This document shows positions 27,658 to 35,025 of a stretch of DNA of 35,650 nt, piece by piece (the first letter of the stretch is position 1; every line of letters starts with the position of its first letter). Under the pieces are notes generated by a model. The model did not search any database. It worked only from the letters and a program-made list of their open reading frames with translations, and was not told the origin of the DNA. Source of the stretch: a virus; the IMG/VR virus record IMGVR_UViG_3300050119_000068, positions 1 through 35,650 of that record; one strand, 5' to 3'. Both the position numbers and the translations under genes were made by a program.

Positions 27658-28614
27658 ATGTTTCACAACATCATTCTTGTTCTGGCTACGGCCGGTCAAT
27701 GCGGCCCGTCCGGTTGCTTCCTTCCCGGACGCGAGATCGCTTATCCGTCGTCATTCGCCTCGGTACAATTTCGGCCAGTCGAGCAAGCCGTCGAGCGACC
27801 GACGTTGACGCGGCTTGCGGCGACCCTCAAGGGCCGTCGGATCGAGGTTGACGGGTGGTTGACCTCGTCGGGCAAGGTCGCATTTAACGAGCGCGATCAG
27901 CGGCCCGGCTGGACTCGGCCGCTCGACGATGCGAAGGAACGGCCTCCGATGGCGATCCTCGAGCCTGAACCCGGCCCGAAGTCGCCCGATCCTCCGAAGG
28001 CCGCGAAGCCCCCAGAACCGACGCCAGCGGCTCCGACTCCGATCCGAGAAGCCTCGTTTACGACCAACGGGGTTGATCGATCGAAGATGGACGCGACTGA
28101 GAAATGGACCGCCGAAGGGGTCGCGGGCCGCATCTTTATGGAGTCGCTCCGAGGCGGAACGGCCATCGCCGACGCCGAAGCCGACGCGATCAAGCCGCAC
28201 CTGACGGTCGTCGGCACCAAAGAAGACAGACAGGCCGTCCGGGACGCTCTCGCCTCGTCGCCGGAGCTTGCGGCCCTTCGGCCGTTGGTTCATTTCCGGG
28301 ACTTCGATCCGAAATCCCCTTATGTGATGGATATTGGCTTGGCGAGCGGACGGGGCAAGCCGGAAATCATCCTGCAGCGCCCGGGCGGGGCCGTCGTGTG
28401 GCGTCAATTCGACTTCAACGGCGGGGGCAAGCAGCTTGCGGCCGAGATTGTTCGATCCGGGGCCGTCCGCAAGCCGAATCCCGACTACAAGATCGACCGC
28501 GATCCGAATCCGTCCAGTCGAGACCCCCGTCCGTCCGTCAGTTGGATCGCTATTCTTGGAATCGTCGGAATCATCGCGGTTTTCATCGTGCCGTCAGGAC
28601 GTAAGCGACAATGA
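27658..28614 (+). CDS. Secreted or membrane-anchored protein with C-terminal membrane helix
   Basis: This encodes 318 residues. The N-terminus (MFHNIILVLATAGQCG) resembles a short signal sequence. Residues 98-128 are Pro/Glu-rich. Residues 140-280 form an alpha/beta domain (AIKPHLTVVGTKEDRQAVRDAL, LVHFRDFDP, YVMDIGLASGRGKPEIILQ). A membrane helix occupies about residues 296-312 (AILGIVGIIAVFIVP), followed by a basic end. The overall plan is an extracytoplasmic domain tethered at its C-terminus. No enzyme motif is recognised. Overlaps the next gene by ATGA. Confidence 0.6.
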   Translation: MFHNIILVLATAGQCGPSGCFLPGREIAYPSSFASVQFRPVEQAVERPTLTRLAATLKGRRIEVDGWLTSSGKVAFNERDQRPGWTRPLDDAKERPPMAILEPEPGPKSPDPPKAAKPPEPTPAAPTPIREASFTTNGVDRSKMDATEKWTAEGVAGRIFMESLRGGTAIADAEADAIKPHLTVVGTKEDRQAVRDALASSPELAALRPLVHFRDFDPKSPYVMDIGLASGRGKPEIILQRPGGAVVWRQFDFNGGGKQLAAEIVRSGAVRKPNPDYKIDRDPNPSSRDPRPSVSWIAILGIVGIIAVFIVPSGRKRQ

Positions 28615-28901
28615 CAATTACTGAAACACTTATTATTGTCGCTTTGGTTCTGGCGATCATCGTCAAGGCCGGATTCTGGGCACACTCGCGATTCTCGACC
28701 GTCGGGATTCTCGGGCGACTGGCCGGAGTCGCGGAAACCAACGTCGTCGAGCAAGGGTCGATGGTATCGGCCGATGTTGTCACATTGATGCGTCATTTGC
28801 TCGCCAAGCTGGACGCGAACGCGGCCGAAGCCAAGCAAGCCGCCGCAATTCAAGCCGCTCTCGACCGACTGAAAGCGCCGATCGAAGCCCCAAAACCGTA
28901 A
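28611..28901 (+). CDS. Small membrane protein with helical tail
   Basis: This encodes 96 residues. Residues 5-24 (ETLIIVALVLAIIVKAGFW) are a membrane helix. The remainder is amphipathic helix (VVTLMRHLLAKLDANAAEAKQAA). One membrane anchor plus a coiled-coil tail is the layout of spanin- or holin-like proteins, but is not specific. Coupled to the preceding gene by ATGA. A weak hairpin (28901-28924) lies at its end. Confidence 0.6.
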   Translation: MTITETLIIVALVLAIIVKAGFWAHSRFSTVGILGRLAGVAETNVVEQGSMVSADVVTLMRHLLAKLDANAAEAKQAAAIQAALDRLKAPIEAPKP

Positions 28902-28962
28902 GCCCGCCTGTCCTCGGGTGGGCTATCCAATTCCGCCGCAACCGTTCGGGAGTATGCTCCAA

Positions 28963-29352
28963 ATGTCGCGAGTTACATATCTAGGTATCAGAAGCAACGG
29001 TTCGAGAACGGGAAGTGGAGTCGCCGCGCCGCCCGCTCCGACCGGACTCGGCCAGCGGATTCCGGCGATGACGATTGCGAATCCGAACGCTGAACCGTTT
29101 GTTGCCACGTTCGTTCTCGATGCGCTCGACCCGGCTTACGAGCCGCTCCGCACGATTCATCTGACGGTCATTCCGGCCGCAACGTCGCCGGTTCCCGCCG
29201 ATGCGCCCGGTTGGGTGGCAATCCAGACTCCGGCTAACACGGCCTCGCTCGACGTGACGGGGATGGAAGGTAAGACGGTCACGATCCCTCTCCCCGGCCT
29301 GCCGGACGGCGACTTCATCGCCCAAAGCGTGATCGAAGCCGGGTCCGACTGA
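28963..29352 (+). CDS. Hypothetical beta-rich protein
   Basis: This encodes 129 residues from ATG 28963, ten bases behind GGGAG (28948-28952). A longer form from GTG 28918 or ATG 28954 is possible. The protein is beta-rich (PFVATFVLDALDP, RTIHLTVIPAAT, GKTVTIPLPGLPDGDFIAQSVIEAG), an Ig-like or jelly-roll pattern without cysteines. A terminator follows at 29407. It could be a virion decoration or a cell-surface protein. Confidence 0.55.
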   Translation: MSRVTYLGIRSNGSRTGSGVAAPPAPTGLGQRIPAMTIANPNAEPFVATFVLDALDPAYEPLRTIHLTVIPAATSPVPADAPGWVAIQTPANTASLDVTGMEGKTVTIPLPGLPDGDFIAQSVIEAGSD

Positions 29353-29406
29353 AGGAATGGAAGTCGCTGGATCAACTGAACATTTACCGATATCAAAATT
29401 AAGCCC

Positions 29407-29449
29407 TCCGGTCGCGAGTCTCGCCAGACTCTTGCGGCCGGACATTTTT
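29407..29449 (+). terminator. Intrinsic terminator upstream of terminase
   Basis: The stem 29407-29421 pairs with 29426-29442 (TCCGG...CCGGA, CGC/GCG, GAGTCT/AGACTC with a 2-base bulge) and is followed by five T (29445-29449). It separates the membrane-protein block from the packaging operon, ending ten bases before the small-terminase start, so it could also act as an attenuator. Confidence 0.7.
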
Positions 29450-29459
29450 CAGGTGACGC

Positions 29460-29852
29460 ATGGTCGAACCATCCGAGGCCGCAAAGAAGCGGGACGCCAT
29501 TTTCGCGGAGAATGCGAAGAAAAACGCATGGAAGAAAGGCCAGTCGGGCAACCCGGCCGGTCGACCGAAGAATGTACTTTCCGTCACCGCCGCGATGAAA
29601 AAGTTTCTCGAAAGCGGTACGGTCGGCAAGGATAAGAACAAAAGACGTGCTATTGATGCGTTAGTGAAGGCTCTGGTTATCCAGGCATGCCGGGGTAACG
29701 GCAAGATCGCCAAAGAGATATGGGATCGGATCGATGGCAAGCTTGCCGACGAGGTGAACGTCTCGGGATCGATGGCCGATATCGTCGCCTCCGCGCTGAA
29801 AGCGGTCGAAGAGTATGAACCCGAGCAAGCCCCGGAAAAGCAACCCGACTGA
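29460..29852 (+). CDS. terS: Small terminase-like protein (DUF5681)
   Basis: This encodes 130 residues with AGGTGA before the ATG. Residues 17-37 hold the KKNAWKKGQSGNPAGRPK signature of DUF5681, a family usually found next to large terminase genes and thought to be the small, DNA-recognising subunit. The rest is helical (AIDALVKALVIQACRGNGKIAKEIWDRIDG, MADIVASALKAVEEYE). The C-terminal 38 bases overlap the large terminase gene. Small terminases bind the packaging start site and load DNA into the motor. Confidence 0.8.
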   Translation: MVEPSEAAKKRDAIFAENAKKNAWKKGQSGNPAGRPKNVLSVTAAMKKFLESGTVGKDKNKRRAIDALVKALVIQACRGNGKIAKEIWDRIDGKLADEVNVSGSMADIVASALKAVEEYEPEQAPEKQPD

Positions 29853-31248
29853 TTCAGCGATTGCGGAATTATTGATCCGTTGTAAGGACGATCCGGGACT
29901 CTTCAACGTCGCGGTTCTGGGCCGTTCGCCCTATTGGTGGAGACAAGAGGAAATATGTCGCTCCGCCGTCCGTCACAAAACGACCGTCGTGGAAACCGGG
30001 AATATCGTCGGCAAGAGCTTTCTCGCGGCCGGGCTGATCGCATGGTGGCTCTGGACTCGACCGTACAGCCTCGTGGTCGTAACGGCCCCCTCTCAGACGC
30101 TCTTGGGAACCGTCGTGTTCAAGGAGCTACGGAAGGCCATCAAGGAAGCGAGATTCCCGCTTTGGAATGAATGTCGGATCACTGACTCCCCGCAAGTTTC
30201 GCCTCAACTCATGACGATCCGCGACGGTTGGGGCGCTATTGGAATCGCGACGACAGGCGTCGAGCGACTCTCAGGCCAGCACAACCCCCAACTGCTACAG
30301 ATTGTCGATGAGACCTCGGGCGTCAAGACAGAGATTCACGAGGCCCTCCAATCGCAAGGGGCCGAACGCAAGGTGTTTTTCGGCAATCCGCTTCGGTCGG
30401 AAGGGGAATTCGTCAACCTGGCCGTCCAAGCCGAGCAAGAAGCCGGGAACGCCTCGATACCCGACGACGAGCGAACGTATCTCATCAATATCCCTTCAAC
30501 CGACTCACCTGACATCCATCTTCGCAAGTCGAAACGAGGGCTTGCGGACGCATCATTCATCAACGATTCCAAGAATCGTTATGGCGAGAACTCGCTTTGG
30601 TATCGGACACATATCAAAGCGATCCGGCCGACGACGAGTCATGATATCTTGCTCGTCGCCGAATGGCTCGACAGGTGCGTCGGTCGAGCAAGATCGAACA
30701 ATCATGCGTGGGGCGTCACCCGCCTCGGTTGCGACCTGGGCGAAGGCGTCGGGCGGGACAAGTCGACCTTCCTCGTGAGAGACGACCTCGGAATTAAAGA
30801 GATCGTCGCGGGCAACGATATTGGGCTTTATGAGGCCGCTGGGGTAATTGCGAAGCTGATCCATAAGTGGCGGATCGAAGTTGAGAACGTCACATATGAC
30901 GCACTTGGCATCGGTCGCGACCTGCCATTGCAGCTTGAACGGCATGGAATCACCGGGGCCACCGGATACAAAGGATCATATTCGGGTGGGCCGAACTTCA
31001 CGAACTTGCGGGGTCTATCTGCATGGTCGCTCCGCAACTTCTTTGACCCGATGCGAACCGGGCATATCCCGTTTTCGATTCCCGATGGCGAGCATTGGCC
31101 CGCGATGCGCAAAGAACTGCTCGCGCTTCGGTATGACCTCGCCGGTCAAAAGACGAGGCTCGAATCGAAGGAAGACTTGATGAAGCGACTCGGCCATTCA
31201 CCTGACTATGCCGATTCGTTCATCCAAACGTTCTCAATGGTGGCCTGA
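29815..31248 (+). CDS. terL: Terminase large subunit
   Basis: This encodes 477 residues. Walker A-like ETGNIVGKSF is at 60-69 (K68, S69), Walker B QIVDE at 162-166, and a coupling segment FFGNP at 188-192. The C-terminal RNase H-like nuclease has D308 (GCDLGEGVGRDKS), D362 (VTYDALGIG) and D464/D467 (SPDYADSF). ATP hydrolysis by the N-terminal domain drives DNA into the procapsid, and the nuclease cuts concatemers. All key residues are present and the length is typical. It sits between the small terminase and the portal, four bases apart from the latter. Confidence 0.93.
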   Translation: MNPSKPRKSNPTDSAIAELLIRCKDDPGLFNVAVLGRSPYWWRQEEICRSAVRHKTTVVETGNIVGKSFLAAGLIAWWLWTRPYSLVVVTAPSQTLLGTVVFKELRKAIKEARFPLWNECRITDSPQVSPQLMTIRDGWGAIGIATTGVERLSGQHNPQLLQIVDETSGVKTEIHEALQSQGAERKVFFGNPLRSEGEFVNLAVQAEQEAGNASIPDDERTYLINIPSTDSPDIHLRKSKRGLADASFINDSKNRYGENSLWYRTHIKAIRPTTSHDILLVAEWLDRCVGRARSNNHAWGVTRLGCDLGEGVGRDKSTFLVRDDLGIKEIVAGNDIGLYEAAGVIAKLIHKWRIEVENVTYDALGIGRDLPLQLERHGITGATGYKGSYSGGPNFTNLRGLSAWSLRNFFDPMRTGHIPFSIPDGEHWPAMRKELLALRYDLAGQKTRLESKEDLMKRLGHSPDYADSFIQTFSMVA

Positions 31249-31251
31249 CAT

Positions 31252-32733
31252 ATGCCTATCGCCGATTTCTACTCGAATCAGGAATTGAAGCTATTCGGCC
31301 TGATTCGAGCCGAGATTGAATCGGGCATGGCGTCGAGTCGTCCCGTCCGCGACGAGGCGGCACGATGCAACCTGTTCTACGAGATGGAAAATCATCTCGC
31401 GATCGAACGCCGTCCAGCCGAGAGCGACGACGACTTTCGCCAGCGAACCAAGCGGGTTTGCTTCATTACTCGCCGGATCGTCGATGCGTTATGCGAGCAT
31501 CTCTACAATCCGGGGCCGTCCAGGCGGATCGCCGACGACCCCGATTGCGACGAATGGTTGCAGGGGGTCTATGAAGATAATCACGCGGATAGCTTGTGGC
31601 AGGAAGCGGACAGGTACGCTTGCCTGAATGGGGTAGCGGCCTTCCAATTTGCGGCCACCGGGAAGCCGGAGAAGCCGATCACGGTCCACTTGTGGGATCG
31701 GGCCGATTTCGAGGTCTGGTCGATTCCGGGAGAGCCGCTCGCCCCGTTCGCGGTTTGCGTTATTTCCAAGTATGACGAATCGACGACCTATGATCTCTGG
31801 ACACGTATCGATCATTGGACGTTCCAGACCGAGCAAGCCGGATCGCAAATGACCGTCGGTCGGGTGGCTGTTCTGATATCGAAAGAGCAGCATGAGTACG
31901 GGGTTCTTCCGTTCTCATTCGTCCACGATCGGACGCCGTGCAAGTCACTCGCGACGAGGGGAATCGGCCCTGCCGTTTCGAGGGCGAACGCGGGGCTGGA
32001 TCAAGAATTATCTGACGTTCTCGAATCGATCAAATACTACATGAGGCCGATCGGCTTCAGTCGCGGCGTCAACGAAAAATGGCGTCCGAAGTTCGCACCC
32101 GGCTCTTTTAACGAGATTCCGGGGCGGGACAAGCTGGCCGATAACCGGATGCCACCCGAAGTTTTCTACCTGCAAGCGGATCTCGATATCGCCAATTGTT
32201 GGGTCGACCTATCTAACTATAAAGACGAGACGATTGAAGAGATGGGCGTACCGCTCTCGGCCGTCCGCATGCAGCAATCGAATACGGCCAGCGGGGAAGC
32301 GTTAGAGGCCGAGCAATACCCCCTCGTCCGTCGCACCAAGGCGAGGCAACGGCCCTTCACTCGATACGAGCGGGACTTTGCCAAGGTCGCTCTTGCGGTC
32401 GGAGGGGCCTACTACGGCCGTCCCGACTTGGATACATGCTCGGAAGACGTGCATATGACGCTCGTGTGGCCCGAACCGAGGATCACGACCCCCGGAAAGG
32501 ATCGTGACGACGAGGATCAAACCGAGCTTGCGATGGGCTTGACTTCACAGATTGAAATCTTGATGCGTCGTCGTGGAATCACTCGAATCCAGGCGATTGA
32601 GCAACTTGAGCAACTCGCGAAGGATCGGATTGAGTACGAACGCATCACCGGGGGGCCGGAGCCGGTCGAACCGGAGACCGACCCCGCAACCACCCCACCC
32701 GACGCAAAAGTGAAGGTCGATAATGAGCCTTGA
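31252..32733 (+). CDS. Portal protein
   Basis: This encodes 493 residues. It is helical at both ends with a mixed wing domain. The stem/crown segment ASGEALEAEQYPLVRRTKARQRPFTRYERDFAKVALAV-type pattern near residues 340-380 is characteristic of portal proteins, as is ITRRIVDALCEHLYNPGP near residue 70. Twelve copies would form the ring through which DNA enters. The disordered Pro/Glu C-terminus overlaps the scaffold gene by 11 bases. Gene order and motif both support the call. Confidence 0.88.
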   Translation: MPIADFYSNQELKLFGLIRAEIESGMASSRPVRDEAARCNLFYEMENHLAIERRPAESDDDFRQRTKRVCFITRRIVDALCEHLYNPGPSRRIADDPDCDEWLQGVYEDNHADSLWQEADRYACLNGVAAFQFAATGKPEKPITVHLWDRADFEVWSIPGEPLAPFAVCVISKYDESTTYDLWTRIDHWTFQTEQAGSQMTVGRVAVLISKEQHEYGVLPFSFVHDRTPCKSLATRGIGPAVSRANAGLDQELSDVLESIKYYMRPIGFSRGVNEKWRPKFAPGSFNEIPGRDKLADNRMPPEVFYLQADLDIANCWVDLSNYKDETIEEMGVPLSAVRMQQSNTASGEALEAEQYPLVRRTKARQRPFTRYERDFAKVALAVGGAYYGRPDLDTCSEDVHMTLVWPEPRITTPGKDRDDEDQTELAMGLTSQIEILMRRRGITRIQAIEQLEQLAKDRIEYERITGGPEPVEPETDPATTPPDAKVKVDNEP

Positions 32734-33358
32734 AGAAACTGTAGCGGCCCAACTGAAACGGATCGAACAACTCACAGCCGAGAATACTCGCCGGAAGGAA
32801 ACCGGCCGCAAGGTCAAGGCCGAGAATGAGGCCCTCATCGGTCGCCTTGCCGTCGCCGAAGCGGGCAAAGCCGCTCCGGCCGAAGCTCCGGCTTCGAAGC
32901 CGGAAGCCAAGGCCAAGCCCGGCCAGACTGACGACCGGGACGCCAAAATCGCTCGCCTCGAAACTGAAATCCGAACCAATAAGCATCGGGACGCATTCCG
33001 ATCCGAGGCCGTCAAGGGGGGAGCCAAACCGACTTCGGTCGATCATCTCTGGCGACTCTCTGACTATACGGCCGAAGGCGATGAGATCGACCCGGCCAAA
33101 ATCACTGAAGTCGTCGAGCGTCTCCGGTCGGAGATTCCCGACTTCTTTACGCCGTCGCCGGACGCTACCGGCAAGCCGCCCGTCAAGCTCCCTCCGGGGC
33201 CCGGGGCGAACCGGGGAACTCCACCCAAGCCCGGCAACACTCCCGAAACGTTCGTCGTCACCAAGGCGAACGCTCGTGATTATGGCTGGATGTTAGCGAA
33301 CAAATCCAAGATTGCCGATGCACAAAAGGCCGGTACGCTCTCGGTAGAAGCCGACTGA
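32723..33358 (+). CDS. Capsid scaffolding protein
   Basis: This encodes 211 residues, hydrophilic. The N-terminal coiled coil (LKRIEQLTAENTRR, NEALIGRLAVAEAG) is followed by an Ala/Pro/Lys linker, a helical core (LWRLSDYTAEGDEIDPAKITEVVERL), a Pro-rich stretch, and a short helical capsid-binding-like end (ARDYGWMLANKSKIADAQKAG). Position between portal and capsid, charge and length are typical of scaffolds that guide procapsid assembly and leave before packaging. No protease is seen to remove it. Confidence 0.82.
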   Translation: MSLEETVAAQLKRIEQLTAENTRRKETGRKVKAENEALIGRLAVAEAGKAAPAEAPASKPEAKAKPGQTDDRDAKIARLETEIRTNKHRDAFRSEAVKGGAKPTSVDHLWRLSDYTAEGDEIDPAKITEVVERLRSEIPDFFTPSPDATGKPPVKLPPGPGANRGTPPKPGNTPETFVVTKANARDYGWMLANKSKIADAQKAGTLSVEAD

Positions 33359-33405
33359 CGAACCGACCGCATCAGGCGATAGCGTTATGAGAATCTCTCA
33401 GCGCC

Positions 33406-34542
33406 ATGGCCAACACTGTAGCATCGTTTTATCAAACGCTCGTCGCCGCCGCGTCCGAGGCGTCGGCTGTTCTCGTCGGGACCACCAAGTTCCTCGAGCG
33501 GGTCTACCGGGACTATGATACCGTCGCGGTGTCACCCGGGCAGACGATCAACATCGCCCTTCCCGCCTCTGCAACGGCTTCGGTTGCGGACGCTGGCGTT
33601 GCCGATTACACGCTGACGGATATCAGCTTCACGACGGCGACGCTCGTCTTCAACCAGCATCCCGGATTTGCCTATATCGTCAGGGATTTCGAGCAATTCA
33701 ACTCGCCGAGTCGGATTCGCGAAATCTTCCTTGATGGGGCGATCAAGGGGATGGCCGAGTATGTGAACGCGCAGCTTGCCGCGCTCGCGACTCCGGCCAA
33801 CTTCAACACGTATGCGACTCTGACTTCCAATCAAGTGAAGTCGATCGATCAGAATACCATCGCTACGGCGATGGGTAATCTTGCGACCGCGAAAGTTCCG
33901 GTCGATGACATGGGGAATTTCTTCCTCACGAGTCATCCTGCGCCATATTTCAACATGGCGACTCAGACTTTCTGGTCCGCGAATTCGCAAATCGGCTACC
34001 AGATGGCAGGGGATATCCGCAAGTCGGCCCTGCTTGGCGAGCAATTCGGTTTCATGTCTGGATATGACCAGCAGATGCCGGGTAGCTCCGTCGCGGTTAC
34101 CGGAACGTCGGTCGGAGTCACTTCGGCCAGCGCAAACGTCACCGGAGTCGCCACCGCGTTCACGACCCAGCTTGTGATCGGGAATTGGCTCTACTTCGCG
34201 TCCGATCCAACCGGAACCGCGTACCAGATTTTGAGCATCACGAGTAACACGGCCCTCGTGTTGACGGCCCCGTTCGTCGGCACCACCAATGCCGCAACTT
34301 CGGGTATCGTCGCACAGTACACGAACCTGCTCTACCACAGGCATGCGATTGCGTTGGCGGTTCGTCCGCTTCCGCAACCCGACGGACGGGTCGTCGACTG
34401 CATGTACATGGATTACAAGGGACTGCCGATTCGTATCCAGGTTGGTTACAACCAACTCAAGAATGGATACGTCGTCTCGCTCGACGCCGGTTATGCCCTC
34501 GGCGTGATCCGCAAGGACCACGGACAAATCATCAAGTCGTAA
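33406..34542 (+). CDS. Major capsid protein (HK97-fold, P22-coat-like)
   Basis: This encodes 378 residues. The N-terminal arm, a spine helix (REIFLDGAIKGMAEYVNAQLAAL at about 105-127) and the C-terminal axial domain (AIALAVRPLPQPDGRV, GLPIRIQVGYNQLKNGYVVSLDAGYALGVI) are those of P22/BPP-type coat proteins. Residues about 230-292 form an insert (SVGVTSASANVTGVATAF, IGNWLYFAS, LSITSNTALVLTAPFVG), a small beta-module exposed on the capsid surface in related phages. The start lacks a ribosome site but follows a short hairpin (33388-33400). A terminator follows the gene, as expected for the most highly expressed gene. Confidence 0.88.
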   Translation: MANTVASFYQTLVAAASEASAVLVGTTKFLERVYRDYDTVAVSPGQTINIALPASATASVADAGVADYTLTDISFTTATLVFNQHPGFAYIVRDFEQFNSPSRIREIFLDGAIKGMAEYVNAQLAALATPANFNTYATLTSNQVKSIDQNTIATAMGNLATAKVPVDDMGNFFLTSHPAPYFNMATQTFWSANSQIGYQMAGDIRKSALLGEQFGFMSGYDQQMPGSSVAVTGTSVGVTSASANVTGVATAFTTQLVIGNWLYFASDPTGTAYQILSITSNTALVLTAPFVGTTNAATSGIVAQYTNLLYHRHAIALAVRPLPQPDGRVVDCMYMDYKGLPIRIQVGYNQLKNGYVVSLDAGYALGVIRKDHGQIIKS

Positions 34543-34569
34543 GGACTTGACCAAACGGGGGTGGGGTCG

Positions 34570-34603
34570 CCCCGGCCGAGAATGCCGATCGGCCGGGGTT
34601 TTT
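34570..34603 (+). terminator. Intrinsic terminator after the capsid gene
   Basis: CCCCGGCCGA (34570-34579) pairs exactly with 34589-34598 around a 9-base loop, followed by five T. It probably ends most capsid transcripts, so genes downstream would be expressed by read-through or a separate promoter. Confidence 0.85.
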
Positions 34604-34633
34604 CTTCGCATTCAACCGAGGGGAGCGTGCCGA

Positions 34634-35005
34634 GTGGCCGCGATTACCGATCCAAGGGCAGTCGTATTCTCAAATAACTATCTAAGGCCGTTCGCCGACT
34701 TGATGAACTCGGTCTATTCGTCGGCCGTGATTATCCAGCAAGTCGGTAACACGCAGACGATGGAAAACCTGATCCCGTTCGTCACCGACGCTATCGCGGA
34801 TTCGGCTTCCCCGGACGGCCTTGACGCCGTCGGAGGCGACGGAAGGCCGATCATGATCGGGCAGGATTACACGCGATTGATTGCGGTCGCTTCGGCCATC
34901 CAAAGCTATTTCGAGCGGGGCACGGTCGACGGCTCCGGTGCCGTCAACAATGCAAATCTGAATTCGATTCAGGCGAAGCGGGTCAACGGCCGTCCGATCT
35001 TCTAA
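34634..35005 (+). CDS. Small head-region protein (GTG start)
   Basis: This encodes 123 residues from GTG 34634, preceded by GAGGGGAG at 34618-34625. A longer open frame from ATG 34547 would run through the terminator hairpin and is rejected. The protein is helical (LRPFADLMNSVYSSAVIIQQVGN, QDYTRLIAVASAIQSYFERG) with polar ends. It lies between capsid and beta-helix genes, the usual place of head-completion or decoration proteins. No family is named. Confidence 0.7.
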   Translation: MAAITDPRAVVFSNNYLRPFADLMNSVYSSAVIIQQVGNTQTMENLIPFVTDAIADSASPDGLDAVGGDGRPIMIGQDYTRLIAVASAIQSYFERGTVDGSGAVNNANLNSIQAKRVNGRPIF

Positions 35006-35025
35006 GAATAAGCGGAGATTGATTA

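Noticed and set aside
28901-28924. Terminator after the small membrane protein gene
   Set aside because: The stem is only eight pairs with a G-T pair, and there is no T-run.
33532-34611. 359-codon minus-strand frame antisense to the capsid gene
   Set aside because: Codon bias in GC-rich DNA keeps the antisense frame open; the product is Arg/Asp-rich with no domain, while the capsid frame is clearly real.
34547-34633. N-terminal extension of the gene at 34634
   Set aside because: It would translate through the terminator hairpin and T-run; the GTG at 34634 has a strong ribosome site.
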